This document shows positions 33,801-44,053 of a stretch of DNA of 64,000 nt, piece after piece. A program made the translations under genes and the position numbers. Origin of the DNA: Cavenderia fasciculata (Eukaryota; Evosea; Eumycetozoa; Acytosteliales; Cavenderiaceae); contig NW_004457735.1 in NCBI RefSeq assembly GCF_000203815.1, forward strand, positions 1,240,001-1,304,000, in the 5' to 3' direction. A model generated the notes under the pieces. It was not told the DNA's origin. It made no database searches and saw only the letters and a list, made by a program, of their open reading frames with translations. Numbering within the stretch: the first letter of the stretch is position 1; each line of letters starts with the position of its first letter.

Positions 33801-34880
33801 AACAGCAGTACCATTATCAATAATAATAATAATCAAACATTGATTGGATTAATTAATAATAATTTAACAAATAGTTTTACAGCAACTATTGAAATTATTA
33901 ATCAACAATTACAAAGAAAATATATTGTTAAATGGAGATATAGTAAGGATATTCATTCGGAGCAGGTTCAAGTATTCTTCCCATTCAATAATACTGCAGT
34001 TACCTATGATTATTGTTATGACTCCAAGGTTGGAGGCAAAGCTCAAGTATTTGTAAACAACACGTTGCTTGCCAACAGTAGCACAAGTTTCAACTATACA
34101 ACTGACCATATTCTCAATCAAATTGGTGGAGATTCATTATTTGTTAGAATACTATCACATCTAGACATCAACTCTACCACTGTCAACTCCAACAATGTAT
34201 CATCCTATACAAATTATAATAATAGAGTATTGGAATCATGGTCATTCAATAATAACCAATACTCTATGTTATGGTATCCACTTGGATGGAATATTTTTGA
34301 TAGTAGTTTATTATTAAATAGAATTCCTTCAACTTTGATAAAATATAATAATAATATTAGTAATAGTATTAATAATAATAATAATAGTAGTAGTAGTAGT
34401 AATAATAGTAATAATAATGGTACCAATAATAATAATATTCCAATAGTTGTTTGGAATATAGTATCATTTGATCAAGGTACAAATGAAGATTTGATATGTC
34501 CTAGAATAATCAAAAGACCACTTGTACTACCTCCTGTTTCAAAAGAATCAATGTCTGGTGGCATCTTGGCAATGATTATTATATTCACTATTGCTGGTGC
34601 ATCGTTGTTGGGTGTTGCATCATTCTTTATCATTAGAAAATACTATGGTGGCCAGTACAATGACGACGAACAATCAAGTATCATGCTCAATGAAGTTCAA
34701 GTCGGTGAAAAGATGGATGGGGCTTCAGCACTTACACCCAAACAAGATGGAAAGACTTTCTTTACCACCACAAAATCAATGATCCCTACATCCATCATCC
34801 CTTCAAGTAAACTCCTAGAGAATGATAATAATCAAGAAGAACGTCTTTTAAACCAAGCAGGTGAAGAGTTAATGATTTAA
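30834..34880 (+). CDS. Large type I surface glycoprotein with mucin-like stalk (1292 aa), paralogue of the upstream gene
   Basis: Exons 30834-31578, 31665-32599 and 32682-34880. The start is one of two adjacent ATGs, giving MMKIKSIFGLVLLLCCLLFS as signal peptide. Residues about 27-145 form a Thr/Pro/Ser/Asn stalk of repeated TSTPVVTPTPAPS-type units, a likely heavily O-glycosylated mucin-like segment. The remaining ectodomain has the same repeated modules as the gene at 26968. For example ANGWDFPIRFGGDN matches PGWKFPGRDGVDN, and YRILAKNDIKGWKF matches YQILALHSVTGWVY. There are many N-glycosylation sequons. TM at about 1186-1211, then an 80-residue tail with Ser/Thr and a terminal EERLLNQAGEELMI. 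The first intron matches the paralogue in position and phase, while the second (at GWKF) is absent there. Codon use is far more AT-rich than in the paralogue. A role in adhesion or uptake is inference. Confidence 0.85.
30940..31240 (+). repeat. Tandem repeat encoding the Thr/Pro mucin-like stalk
   Basis: Imperfect units of about 60-120 bp sharing ACTAGTACACCTGTAGTAAC, CCTGCCCCTTCTAC and AATACAACCAACAC. They encode VVTPTPAPST and NTTNTTS units. Copy number is probably variable between strains, which is inference. Confidence 0.85.
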
Positions 34881-36123
34881 ATCCAAAACAAAATTAAAAA
34901 AAAAAAAAACAACAACAAATACATTCTCATAAATATTAAATATAAATAAATAAATAAATATAAACATTTAAATATTAAAAAGATATCTTTTATTGATTTC
35001 CAAGATTACTTTAAATTATGTAAAAAAATGTGTTGTTGACGATATTTATTAAAGAAATGAAAGAGGGAGTGAGTTAAACCCTAAAAAGTCTCTCTATTAA
35101 GTCTTGAAGTGGAAAAAGAGGGAGGAGGAGGAGGAGGAAACCTTTCTGTTGAGCAAGTCCAGATTTAACCTCGTTTTATCCTTTTTCCCTTCCACCCCTA
35201 GATTTTATTTTAATTCTCAGTCATTGCCATATTTAATCATTGTCCCTCTTGTTTTTCTCATTGTGTTGTTGGATACAATGTAATCTTTGCAGGTGTTCCT
35301 CAATATATTATTATGTGAAGGTCAAAAAGATTTTTTTTTCTTTTCAAAAAACTAATTATTTTTTTTTCCTACTTGTTTGCCTGGGTTGAAAAAAGGAAAT
35401 TTCCATATATGGATATTTTGAGTTACTTTAAATTTAAAATGAATCAAAGGGATTGGCAAAACCTTCAATTTCGAATGACTATCGACTAGGAACACGCTAT
35501 CTAGCGACAAATCAACCAAACCATGAACCACGACCATACAATTTTCAAAAGTTTTACCTCCTCCTCTTTCTTTTTTTTTTTTTTCTTTCTTTCAAAATTG
35601 AACTGTCTTAATACCAAAAAAAGGATAAACCCTTAAATTATATTTACGGATAGTTGTTCAATTGAACAACAAACAATAATCGATAAAATCATAGCAATAG
35701 TCGTTATTGTCATCCAAATCATTTTATTATTAATTTTACAAATATTTAATAAACATGTTAAAATAGATAAATAGATAGATAACCTTTTTATTGTTTTAAT
35801 ATTATTTTTTCTCAATCATTCATTCACACAACAACAACTACACAAAACACAAACTTTAACAACAATAATAATTTAAACAAAACAAGAAATATTTTCCCTT
35901 TTATTTATTTGAAAACAAAAAACCAAACAAAAAGTAAATTAAATCCCTTTTTGAATTCTACTTTTAATAATATTCTTTTTACCCTTTTAAAAAATAATAT
36001 TAATATTTATAATAATATAAATTATTTAAATATTTTTTTTTACCGTTACATAAATAAGAGCTTGTACAATATTTAATTCATTTTTAATATTTTAGCCCCA
36101 ACACCCCATTTACCCCAATTGTT
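34881..36123. other. Intergenic region (1.2 kb)
   Basis: AT-rich with homopolymer A and T runs and AAT repeats. A patch of balanced composition at about 35080-35560 contains no frame I can support. The last 150 bp before 36124 are TA-rich promoter-like DNA. Confidence 0.4.
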
Positions 36124-37689
36124 ATGAACCACCAACAAGAAAATATCCCCAATAATACTATTTCACACACAAACTACAACAACAAAAAAGAGAAACTAAA
36201 ATCTTTTCTTCTAGACTATTCAAATAATCAACTACCACAACTTTCACCATCATCATCATTTCTTTTAAAGAGTAATAATAACAATATTATTAATTCTTTT
36301 TCCTCCTCCTTTGCTGATACTTTGCAATTCCAACAACACCAACTACAAGAACATCAAAATAATCATAATCACAATCATTATCATTCTGAATCTAAAAATT
36401 ATAATGTCAGTGATATTATCCAACAAGAAGAAAAGAAGAATCAGACACAATCATCATCATCATCTCTTATTGTTGAACATAATAAAATGTCCAATCCTCT
36501 ATTATCTTTTGATAACTTGAATGTATGTGTACAATTAAATAATATGGATGGTTGAATTGAATTTGAATTTAACAAATAAATATTTCCATTAGTCATTAAT
36601 ATCAGGATCGGTTGCAGGAGCCTTATCTAGAACATCTACTGCAGGATTTGAAAGATTAACAATTATACAACAAGTACAGGGTACTTGTATCAACGCAAAA
36701 TACAATGGATGTTTTAATGCATTGAAAAACATGGTAAAGAATGAAGGATTCCGGTCACTATTCAAAGGCAATGGAGCCAACATTGTCAAGGTCTCTCCAA
36801 ACAGTGGAATTAGATTCCTGACATACGACTGCTGCAAAAACATCTTTACTGGAAACGATCCATCAAGAAAACTAGGTCGTATGGAAACTGTGGCATCTGG
36901 TGCAATGGCCGGATTAACCTCTACCGTATTCACGTACCCAATCGATCTCATTAGAATCAGACTCTCTCTACAAGGTTCTGGTAATGATTCATTTAGTCTT
37001 GCCAACACTAGATACTCTGGCATTAGACATGGACTCCAAACTATACATGCTGAAGAAGGTGTTAGAGGTTTATATAGAGGTTTGGGTACTGCTATCATGG
37101 TAAATAGATATAGATAGATATAAACAAATATTTAAACAAATATAAATACTAACCTTATATTTCTTTTTTTTTTTTTTAGAGTGTAGCTCCATGGGTATCA
37201 TTAAGTTTTCTAAGTTATGAAGGATTTAAATCAATTGTAAAAAACAATGATAATATAAACTCTTTAATATACAACAACAACAATAATGTAAATAATAATG
37301 TAAATAATATAAATAATAATAATAATAATGTTAATAATAATAGTAACCAAGAAAAAAGTAAAGGAATGGTTGTGGATTTGTTATGTGGAGCAGCATCAGG
37401 TGCCTTCACAATGACGGTGTGTTATCCACTTGATGTACTTCGTCGTAGAATGATGGTACAAGGTATTGGAGGTGATAGAGTGATCTACAAGAATGGTCTC
37501 GATGCTCTTCGATCCATCTACAAGACCGAGGGAATCGCTGCATTCTACAAGGGTATCAAACCTGCCTATCTAAAGGTTGTTCCAACCGTTGCTATTTCAT
37601 TTGCAGCCTATGAACTATGTAAAGAACTATTAGACACACAATATAGAAACACCAACGACGATGATGACTGTTGCCAACAACAACATTAA
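36124..37689 (+). CDS. Mitochondrial carrier (SLC25) family protein, ATP-Mg/Pi- or CoA-carrier-like (471 aa)
   Basis: Inner-mitochondrial-membrane transporter candidate. Exons 36124-36522, 36593-37099 and 37180-37689, all phase 0. Residues 1-130 are low complexity (Asn, Ser, His) without an EF-hand. The carrier domain then starts LISGSVAGALSRTSTAG. The three repeats carry TAGFERLTIIQQ, TYPIDLIRIRLSLQ and CYPLDVLRRRMMVQ. Repeats 2 and 3 keep PxD-x-x-R, but in repeat 1 the Pro is replaced (Gly-Phe-Glu). GFRSLFKGNGAN, GLYRGLGTAIM and AFYKGIKPAYLKVVP are the usual matrix-helix signatures. A poly-Asn insertion of about 35 residues splits the third repeat from the second. Overall style is nearest to the ATP-Mg/Pi (SLC25A24) and SLC25A16/A42 branches. 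Exact substrate unknown. Confidence 0.9.
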
Positions 37690-38215
37690 ATTTCGAATAT
37701 AAGAATCATCGGTCGTCTTCACAATGTAAATAAAAGAAAAAGAACAAGAGAGAGATAAAGAATTAGAACTCTCTCTCTATTTGTAAATTAAAATTGTGGG
37801 CGAACTTGAATGAATGAATGATCGATGATAAATATCTATAGATAGAAATTTCTATCTATCTATAGATTCTATTCCCCTATTCTTCTTAAACCAGCTTCTT
37901 AATTCTTTTGAGCTGGAGGTGTGCAAACAGACTCCTTGTGAGCGCGAAATTGAATCTTCTTTTTGGAAGTCCAATCGATGCCCAGCAAAGTCGTTCGATG
38001 GTAAAACGAAAAAAAAAAAGAATGGGTATAAATTATCCACACCCTGTCTTTTCTTTTGTTATTGGTATTTCGACTATTCAAGTAGTATTATCATTCAACT
38101 CGAGTAGAGATAAAGTTGTTAGTTCTCTTCATCCCTTCTTCTTTCTTCTTCTTTTAAATAACTAGAGGTTACTTTTACTGTTAGACGCGATAACGATAAA
38201 CATAATATTAGAGAC
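37690..38215. other. Intergenic with palindromic TAGATAGAAATTTCTATCTA
   Basis: 526 bp. A perfect 20-bp palindrome lies at about 37842-37861. The part from 37900 to 38100 is less AT-rich, with short overlapping open frames on both strands that lack family features. It probably serves as the promoter of the transporter gene. Confidence 0.4.
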
Positions 38216-39851
38216 ATGGCTTACGATACAGAATATCATCCACTCATTGCTGATGTTGCACCAAAAGATAAAGTAAAGTATCAAATTAATTAATCATCAT
38301 TATTATCATACAGAGAGAGGAGAGAGAGAGAGAGAAACAAAACAATATATCAAGGTGATGTGTAAATTTGTATAGAATACAAGTTTTACTAGTGTGTTAG
38401 TTTAAACACTCTATTTCAACTCTTTCTCTCTCTCTCCTCTCTCTCCTCACAATAACTTCATAGCAACCATTGAATAATAATGTGACACATATATATATAT
38501 TTATATAAATATATATATATTATTAAATAATCTTTGATAAGAATGACAGCAGAAATACTAATTGATATTTCCACTCCACCTTCATTATCATTTCAGTTTG
38601 GAGCAGCATGGGCATGTTTTTGCTTATTAGGTGTTGGATTGTTATTCCCATTCAACTGTTATATTGCAGCATCAACGTATTTTAATGATCTCTATCCCAA
38701 TGTTCCATATACCTTTTTAATGTCGATGGCATACAACTTTTTCTCATGGATTCTGTTGTTTGTCTCGTCCAAGATTATGCCCAAGTTTTCGTTCCGTGTA
38801 CGTATCAATGCCTTTTTGTTGATGGGTGCCGCTATTCTTTTCCTCATCCCATTCATCTCCAAGATGATCCCCGATCGTACCGCTTCGATGGTCGTCTCTC
38901 TCATTCTTACCTTTTTGTCTGGTTCCATTTCATCGCTTCTCTTTGGTACCGTTATGGGTTTGACTGCTCTCTTCCCATTTGAGTACACTGGTGCCGTTAT
39001 GAGTGGTTGTGGTGTTGCCGGTATCATCGCATCGGTCCTCCGTATCATCACCTACGTCTCGATGCCTGCCAGCGCACTCACAGCATCTTCATACCTCTAC
39101 TTTTTCTTGGCCGGTGGTCTATTGATCATCTGCTTCCTCGGTTTTATCGTATTGCTCAACTTGCCAATCACTCGTCACTACTTGGCCGTTCAATCAAAGA
39201 ACAACGAGAATTCAATCAACAACTCGTCGTCTGGTGGTTCCACTCCACAAGTCGACATGAAACAGTTGTTGCGCAAGGTTTGGAGAGAGGCATTTGTCGT
39301 CTTTACCGTCTTTTTCACCACTCTCTCCCTTTTCCCCGGTATCACTGGTCTCGTCGAAAACATCAACTCTGGTCTATCAAGCGACTGGTTTGGCATCCTT
39401 TTCACTCTCACATTCATGGTCGGTGATTTAATCGGCCGTACCGCTCCCAAGTGGTTCATCATCTTTACGCCAAACAACCTTTGGATGCCAACCGTTGCTC
39501 GTCTCGTATTCTTTGTTCTCTTTGCTCTTTGCGTCAAACCATTGGTTTTCAAGAGCATTGCTTTCTACTTTGTATTTATGTTTTTATTCTCTCTTTCAAA
39601 TGGTTATTTAGGAAGTAAGTTAAATCAAAGGAGGAAACAAACAAAAGTAAACAAATATATTAATATCTTTTTTTTTTTTTTCTAATTTAGCTTTGGCAAT
39701 GATGTTTGGTCCAACCAAGGCATCTGAACATGAAAAGGAAGTAACTGGTATTATTATGTCTTTCTTCCTTAATTTTGGTATTTGGGTTGCCACTTGGTTC
39801 TCACTTTTACTTTTGTTCCTCATTACTGGTAACAAGGATATCTTTGGTTAA
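38216..39851 (+). CDS. Equilibrative nucleoside transporter, SLC29/ENT family (411 aa)
   Basis: Plasma- or vacuolar-membrane nucleoside transporter by family. Exons 38216-38272 (19 codons, MAYDTEYHPLIAD...), 38597-39614 and 39691-39851. The 324-nt first intron is chosen because its junction gives VAPKDKFGAAWACFCLLGVG, the normal short cytosolic N-terminus followed by TM1. About eleven hydrophobic helices are visible. ENT landmarks include LLFPFNCYIAASTYF in TM1, the TM8 region with FTLTFMVGDLIGRTAPKW, and the C-terminal FMFLFSLSNGYLGTLAMMFGP block, where the last intron splits the Thr codon. A hydrophilic loop of about 50 residues lies between TM6 and TM7, as expected. Ends GNKDIFG. The paralogue within the dictyostelid ENT set cannot be assigned. 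Confidence 0.93.
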
Positions 39852-40187
39852 GCACGCGCACTATATATAGTGTAATACAACTCTACTACAAACACAAATA
39901 TAATCTATTATTTTTTTCTTTCTTTTTCTTTTTTTTTGAAACTATTACAACAATATTATATCGCTAATAATAATAATATTTTCCGCAACATCCTCTATAT
40001 AAGAGCAGTATATAGATACATATACTTTCTCCTACCACCCAAAACAAAATCTATAAATCTCTTGTTAATAAATCGAATCGAATAAATTAACTATCCCTAT
40101 AATTCAATCAAACAACAATAATATCCAACGATCTTTTTAAATATTTATTATTATTAATTTATGGAAATAATATAATTCTTTTCTAAT
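39852..40187. other. Convergent intergenic spacer
   Basis: 336 bp of AT-rich 3' flanks between two genes ending toward each other. It contains AATAAA-like signals and T-runs, but no gene. Confidence 0.5.
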
Positions 40188-40664
40188 TTATGGTTGACGA
40201 CGTTGTAATAATTCAATACATTGTTGAAGTCCAATTCTATGTCGATGTTCATCTCTTACACCTCTTTGGATCATTTCCTCTGCTTCTGGCCATTTGTCTT
40301 GTCTCTTGGAAATGAGTTCATAGGCATTCTCCAAGTCATGTTCGTTTGAAAGTTGGGCACTTAGTAGACTTTGTTCGCCCATGAGTCCGCCGAGATAGAC
40401 TCTTCCTTTGGTGAGATACTGTTTAGCATCTGGTCTTGATGGAGCCCTTTCATCTCTCTTTGCCATAATTTCGGTAATCTCTTGGATGTGTCTTTCATGG
40501 TCCATCATGAATGATGTCATCAATGTCTTGGTCTCTACAGATTCAATATCCAATTTGCCAATTAGCACCTTGAATGCCTCGACAGAGTCAAAGTCCAATT
40601 CACAAAGACATGACAATGCCTCTCTAAATGATGAACATGATGAAATTACATAGTTTCCTAACAT
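40188..40664 (-). CDS. Ferritin-like four-helix protein, DUF2383-type (158 aa)
   Basis: Single-exon gene. The protein is almost wholly helical, with the pattern of bacterial ferritin-like DUF2383 proteins: helix 1 CLCELDFDSVEAFKVLIGKL, helix 2 with the DHERHIQEI signature, a GRVYLGGLMGEQSLL segment, helix 3 NEHDLENAYELISKR, and helix 4 with RDEHRHRIGLQQCIELL. Paired Glu/His residues in helices 2 and 4 (DHERH, DEHRH) could bind a di-metal centre, as in ferritin-like proteins. No targeting signal is obvious. Function in bacteria is largely unknown. An intronless, bacterial-looking gene next to another bacterial-type gene suggests old horizontal transfer, which is inference. The first ATG of the frame is used. 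Confidence 0.75.
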   Translation of the reverse strand: MLGNYVISSCSSFREALSCLCELDFDSVEAFKVLIGKLDIESVETKTLMTSFMMDHERHIQEITEIMAKRDERAPSRPDAKQYLTKGRVYLGGLMGEQSLLSAQLSNEHDLENAYELISKRQDKWPEAEEMIQRGVRDEHRHRIGLQQCIELLQRRQP

Positions 40665-41230
40665 TTTTTAGAATTATAAATAAATAATATAGGCAATATT
40701 ATTAAAAAATTATTAATATACTTTGTAGTCTCATATTAAATAGTATTTGGAGAAATAAATAAATTATAAATATTCCTATAACTATATTGTTTAACTATTT
40801 TAGGTAACTATTATCAAACTTGACATGGTTGTTTCTTCTATTTTGATTACCATAATCATTTTTCAACAATAATTATTCATTCTATCTTGAAGATAGATCT
40901 ATTAGTTGTTTTTTTCCATGCTATCAAAAATTAATCTTATTCTTCTTTCTCTCTCATACAATTAATCTTTATGAGTAGTCTTGATGTGAGTCATCTAAAT
41001 TCTAACCACAACCTATACTGTATTAGGATTGTCTTTGGACAAAGAGACTACATAGATCTGGACACTTCGTCAACAGGTCGTTTAAATTAAATGAAATTTG
41101 CTCAATTTTCAGACTGAGCTGACGATGCAGGATTGCTATGATTTATTTAAGTTCAATTTAAAATTGAATTGTTAATTATAAAAGTATAACTGTAACAAAT
41201 ATTTGTTCTGACAACTTATAATATAGAAAC
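40665..41230. promoter_or_regulatory. Divergent intergenic, ferritin-like / acetyltransferase genes
   Basis: 566 bp, AT-rich with one less biased part (40980-41140). A near-palindrome TTCAATTTAAAATTGAA lies at about 41153-41169, about 60 bp upstream of the acetyltransferase start. Confidence 0.4.
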
Positions 41231-41927
41231 ATGGAACCTAAACATATGACTGAAAAAGAAAAGATGATTGCTGGTATGTAATAAATAGTCAAACTCGAAT
41301 TAATTTCATCTTCTTTGGTATTAACACACCCCCTCACACAATTAATTATATCTATCTATCTATCTTTCTTTAGGAATGTTATATTTAGCAAATGAAGATA
41401 CACTTGTAAAAGATCGTATTGATGTAAAGGAGAAATGTTATGATTTTAACATGATTAGACCTTCACAGAGAAAGGAAAGAGAAGACAAGATAAAGACTAT
41501 TTTCGGAAAGAGTGGAAATAATCCATTTGTAGAGTCACCATTTAACTGTGACTATGGATACAATATCACGGTTGGTGATAACTTTTACTCTAATCATGGT
41601 TTGGTTATTTTGGATGTCGCGCCAGTCACTATTGGAAACACGGTTATGATGGGACCAAACTGTAGTATCCTAACAGCCGGTCATCCAATCGATGTCCAAC
41701 ATAGAAATAGTGGTGAAGAGTTTGGAACCAAAATCGATATTGGTTCAAATGTTTGGCTTGGAGGATCTGTCACTATTCTCCCAGGTGTTACCATTGGCGA
41801 TGGAACTGTCATTGGAGCTGGCTCTGTAGTCACTAAAAGTATCCCAGCCAATTGTATTGCTGTTGGTAATCCATGTAAAGTATTAAGAGAAATCAATGAT
41901 GCTGATAGAGCAAAATATAGAAAATAA
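41231..41927 (+). CDS. Maltose/galactoside O-acetyltransferase-like, left-handed beta-helix enzyme (198 aa)
   Basis: Acetyl-CoA-dependent sugar O-acetyltransferase of the LacA/Maa (LbH-MAT-GAT) group. Exon 1 (41231-41273) encodes MEPKHMTEKEKMIA, a Gly codon is split by a 100-nt intron, and exon 2 (41374-41927) encodes the rest. The N-terminal maltose-acetyltransferase cap (MLYLANEDTLVKDR) is followed by hexapeptide-repeat coils. The catalytic His lies in LTAGHPID, the CoA-side loop in VWLGGSVTILPGVTIGDG, and the enzyme ends with AVGNPCKVLREI. Length equals the bacterial enzymes (about 180-205 aa). Sugar specificity is unknown. Family distribution suggests a bacterial origin, since domesticated by gaining an intron. 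Confidence 0.93.
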
Positions 41928-42103
41928 ACAAACAAATAATATTAATAATAATAATAATTAATAATTAATATTGGAAGGATTGATTTTGAGCAATTTAATA
42001 ATTGCTTGGGTTTTGTTTGTTCAACAATTTTATTCTTTTAGGAATGATTGATTGAATAGAGGAGAGATAGATGTTACTACTTGGGATTGATGAGGGAAAA
42101 AAT

Positions 42104-42397
42104 TTACAAGGCATGCAATTCAAGGTTTTGGACGTCGAGAACAACCAAACCGAGAACGTCAAGGTGGAGGTTTGGAACAGAAAGGTTAACATTGGATGCA
42201 GTTGCATTCATTGATTGTGATGAGAATGAACCACTGCTCATTGATTTCATATTGACTGATGAGGACTTGACTTGACCGAATTGAGTAATTGATTCTAAAA
42301 TGAAAATTAAAAAAGAAATAAAAGGAGAATGAGATAATTAGAATTTATTGCCAAGGAATATTAAATTAATCATTTGACACATACTTAAGATGGACAT
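42104..42397 (-). CDS. Small dictyostelid-specific protein, HssA/UPF0512-like (67 aa)
   Basis: Short spliced gene. Exon 1 (42385-42397) encodes only MSIL plus one base. An 90-nt intron (GTATGT...TTTTAG) follows, then exon 2 (42104-42294). The protein begins MSILKSITQFGQVKSSS, like the MxIFKSISSISN-type starts of dictyostelid HssA/UPF0512/SigN small proteins, has a Ser-rich middle, and ends in alternating Val/Leu (HLDVLGLVVLDV). An intron within the first codons is also usual in that group. A TATATAAAC element lies about 115 bp upstream with GGAAACTGGAAAC beside it. The Gly-rich tract of typical HssA members is missing, so membership is moderate. Such genes are usually multicopy and developmentally expressed in dictyostelids. 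Confidence 0.65.
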
Positions 42398-42508
42398 TTT
42401 AGTTTTTGGTTTGGGGAGGTGTTACAGAAAGTAATAGTACTGTTTAATTGTTTGTTTAGAAGAGAAGAAGAAGAGTGAATTGAATGATTTGAAAGACAGG
42501 AAAACAGG

Positions 42509-42534
42509 ATGTTTATATAGTTTCCAGTTTCCAC
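42509..42534 (-). promoter_or_regulatory. TATA element and GGAAACT direct repeat of the small HssA-like gene
   Basis: On the minus strand GGAAACTGGAAACTATATAAAC: two GGAAACT copies abut a TATATAAA box about 115 bp upstream of the start codon. The position fits a core promoter, while the function of the repeat is inference. Confidence 0.5.
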
Positions 42535-42552
42535 CAAAACGCATTCCTCAGT

Positions 42553-42934
42553 TTAGTTTCTACTTTCCTGTGACATATCATCATGATTTGGAATGAATCC
42601 AATCAAAATACCCACACGTTTTACACAAAGAGGGTGTAAAGATAATAAATCATGTAAATCTTTGAATGAGTAGATGATCGCATGTTAAAAATAGAAATCA
42701 TCCAATCCACACTTGCAATTCCATTTATCATGATGATGAAGTAAAGTATTGGGGGGTAAGATTTATTCAATACATCATTTTGATTGGAGGGAGGGGGGAA
42801 AATCAAATTAAAGATGTATATTACTACTCACCTAAACTAATATAATTTGTAGAAATCTTCCCATTATTCATCCCGTTTAATACAATAGTTAGTTGTGGTT
42901 TAAATAAATTAAATATAAATGAGGTCATTATCAT
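42553..42934 (-). CDS. Possible small two-exon gene (about 69 aa), weak
   Basis: A TATAAATC box (42965-42972, minus) lies about 30 bp upstream of an ATG at 42934, preceded by a T-rich leader, which is the standard arrangement here. The frame runs MIMTSFIFNLFKPQLTIVLN to a GTGAGT donor at 42831. The only acceptor keeping a frame open is CAAAG at 42660-42661, giving exon 2 42553-42659. The intron would be 170 nt. No family is recognised and the second exon is uncertain. Confidence 0.25.
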
Positions 42935-43049
42935 AAATGTAACAAAACAAGAAGAAAGGAAGACGATTTATAACCATTTCTAATCTTGATTCATATTTTA
43001 CATGGAAATCAATCAATCGCATATGTAAATTCATCACCAATCCAATTGT

Positions 43050-43079
43050 AGGATAGGTTAGGTTAGGTTAGGTTAGGTT
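43050..43079. repeat. Interstitial (TTAGG)n tract
   Basis: About five TTAGG/TAGGT units (GGATAGGTTAGGTTAGG...). It resembles the arthropod-type telomere unit, but here it is short and internal, so most likely ordinary simple sequence. Confidence 0.85.
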
Positions 43080-43278
43080 TCATCCCTTCTCTGACCTGTA
43101 CACACATGATATGATAACAAATAAAAAAAGATAGAGAAATAATATTTTAATAATTCAAATATATTTCCATGTTGTAGACTTCTTAGAAGTCTATGTTTTT
43201 TTCTTGAGATGGATGTGACAATGAGGGTTTTTAGTTATTGTTGTTACACAGGTAGTCTAGTGTTGTTTTGTAGAAATA

Positions 43279-43851
43279 ATGACAACATATAAAGAAGCAA
43301 CAATTAATCCAAAGTTTCAATGGGTAGCATTCGACCTAAGAAATCTACGTCAATGTAATGGAACGTACGACGAGTATGATGATGTACCACCATTGCCAAA
43401 CCCTAAAGTAGTCGACCTCGAAGATGTGCATTCACCGACTGCTTGCTATCTGTTGAATGAAAGTTATCAAACAAGAGATGAGGGAGAGAACCCTGATGGA
43501 ACTCTGTTTGATCTTGGACCTGCAACAGCAGTGGTAGGTGATCAAACCATTCAATTGAATCCCTTTTACAACGATCAACAAACCTGTGTGACATGGTACA
43601 CTGGTTCCGATGGAAAGGTGTATCATGCTTTTAGAGCATGGGAGTTTACCTATTGCGCTGCAAGTTTGGCAGAGTTTACAACTAGAATCAAATTAGAAGC
43701 TGAACTATGGTTCGCTCTCAACAAATATTCAAGAGAGGAATTGGAAAATGGTAGAGAAGACTTTTCAGCTCAAGAATGGGCATACATTGAATATTATCTT
43801 TCAAAAGATCCAACTGATAATCCAAATATTAAATATCATAATGCTATCTAA
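43279..43851 (+). CDS. Hypothetical protein (190 aa)
   Basis: Single exon with no low complexity and balanced composition, so clearly a real protein, but not a family I recognise. It opens MTTYKEATINPKFQWVAFDL, has a Pro/Asp stretch (DDVPPLPNPKVVDLEDV), strands around QTIQLNPFYNDQQTCVTWYT, and a helical C-terminal half (FTTRIKLEAELWFALNKYSREELENG). It contains four Cys and many Trp/Tyr. No signal peptide or TM segment, so it is probably cytosolic. The YNDQQTCVTWYTGSDGKVYHAF part looks like a beta hairpin binding surface, which is speculation. It lies tail to tail with the aminotransferase gene. Confidence 0.8.
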   Translation: MTTYKEATINPKFQWVAFDLRNLRQCNGTYDEYDDVPPLPNPKVVDLEDVHSPTACYLLNESYQTRDEGENPDGTLFDLGPATAVVGDQTIQLNPFYNDQQTCVTWYTGSDGKVYHAFRAWEFTYCAASLAEFTTRIKLEAELWFALNKYSREELENGREDFSAQEWAYIEYYLSKDPTDNPNIKYHNAI

Positions 43852-44053
43852 AAAAAAAGAATATTAAAGAAACAATAAAACAAATAAACTTAATAATAAT
43901 AATTAATTGTTGTTGTTTTAAAAATCAGGGTTTTATTTTTAGTATATTATAGTTTTGGTAGTAGGTAATGATATATTTTTGGTAGAGATATGATGATGGT
44001 AGGGAAAAGATAATGATATATTTGTTGTTGTTTAAAATGTTTTTGTTTTTTTT

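Noticed and set aside
42081-42275. 64-codon plus-strand frame
   Set aside because: Shadow opposite the spliced HssA/UPF0512-like gene.
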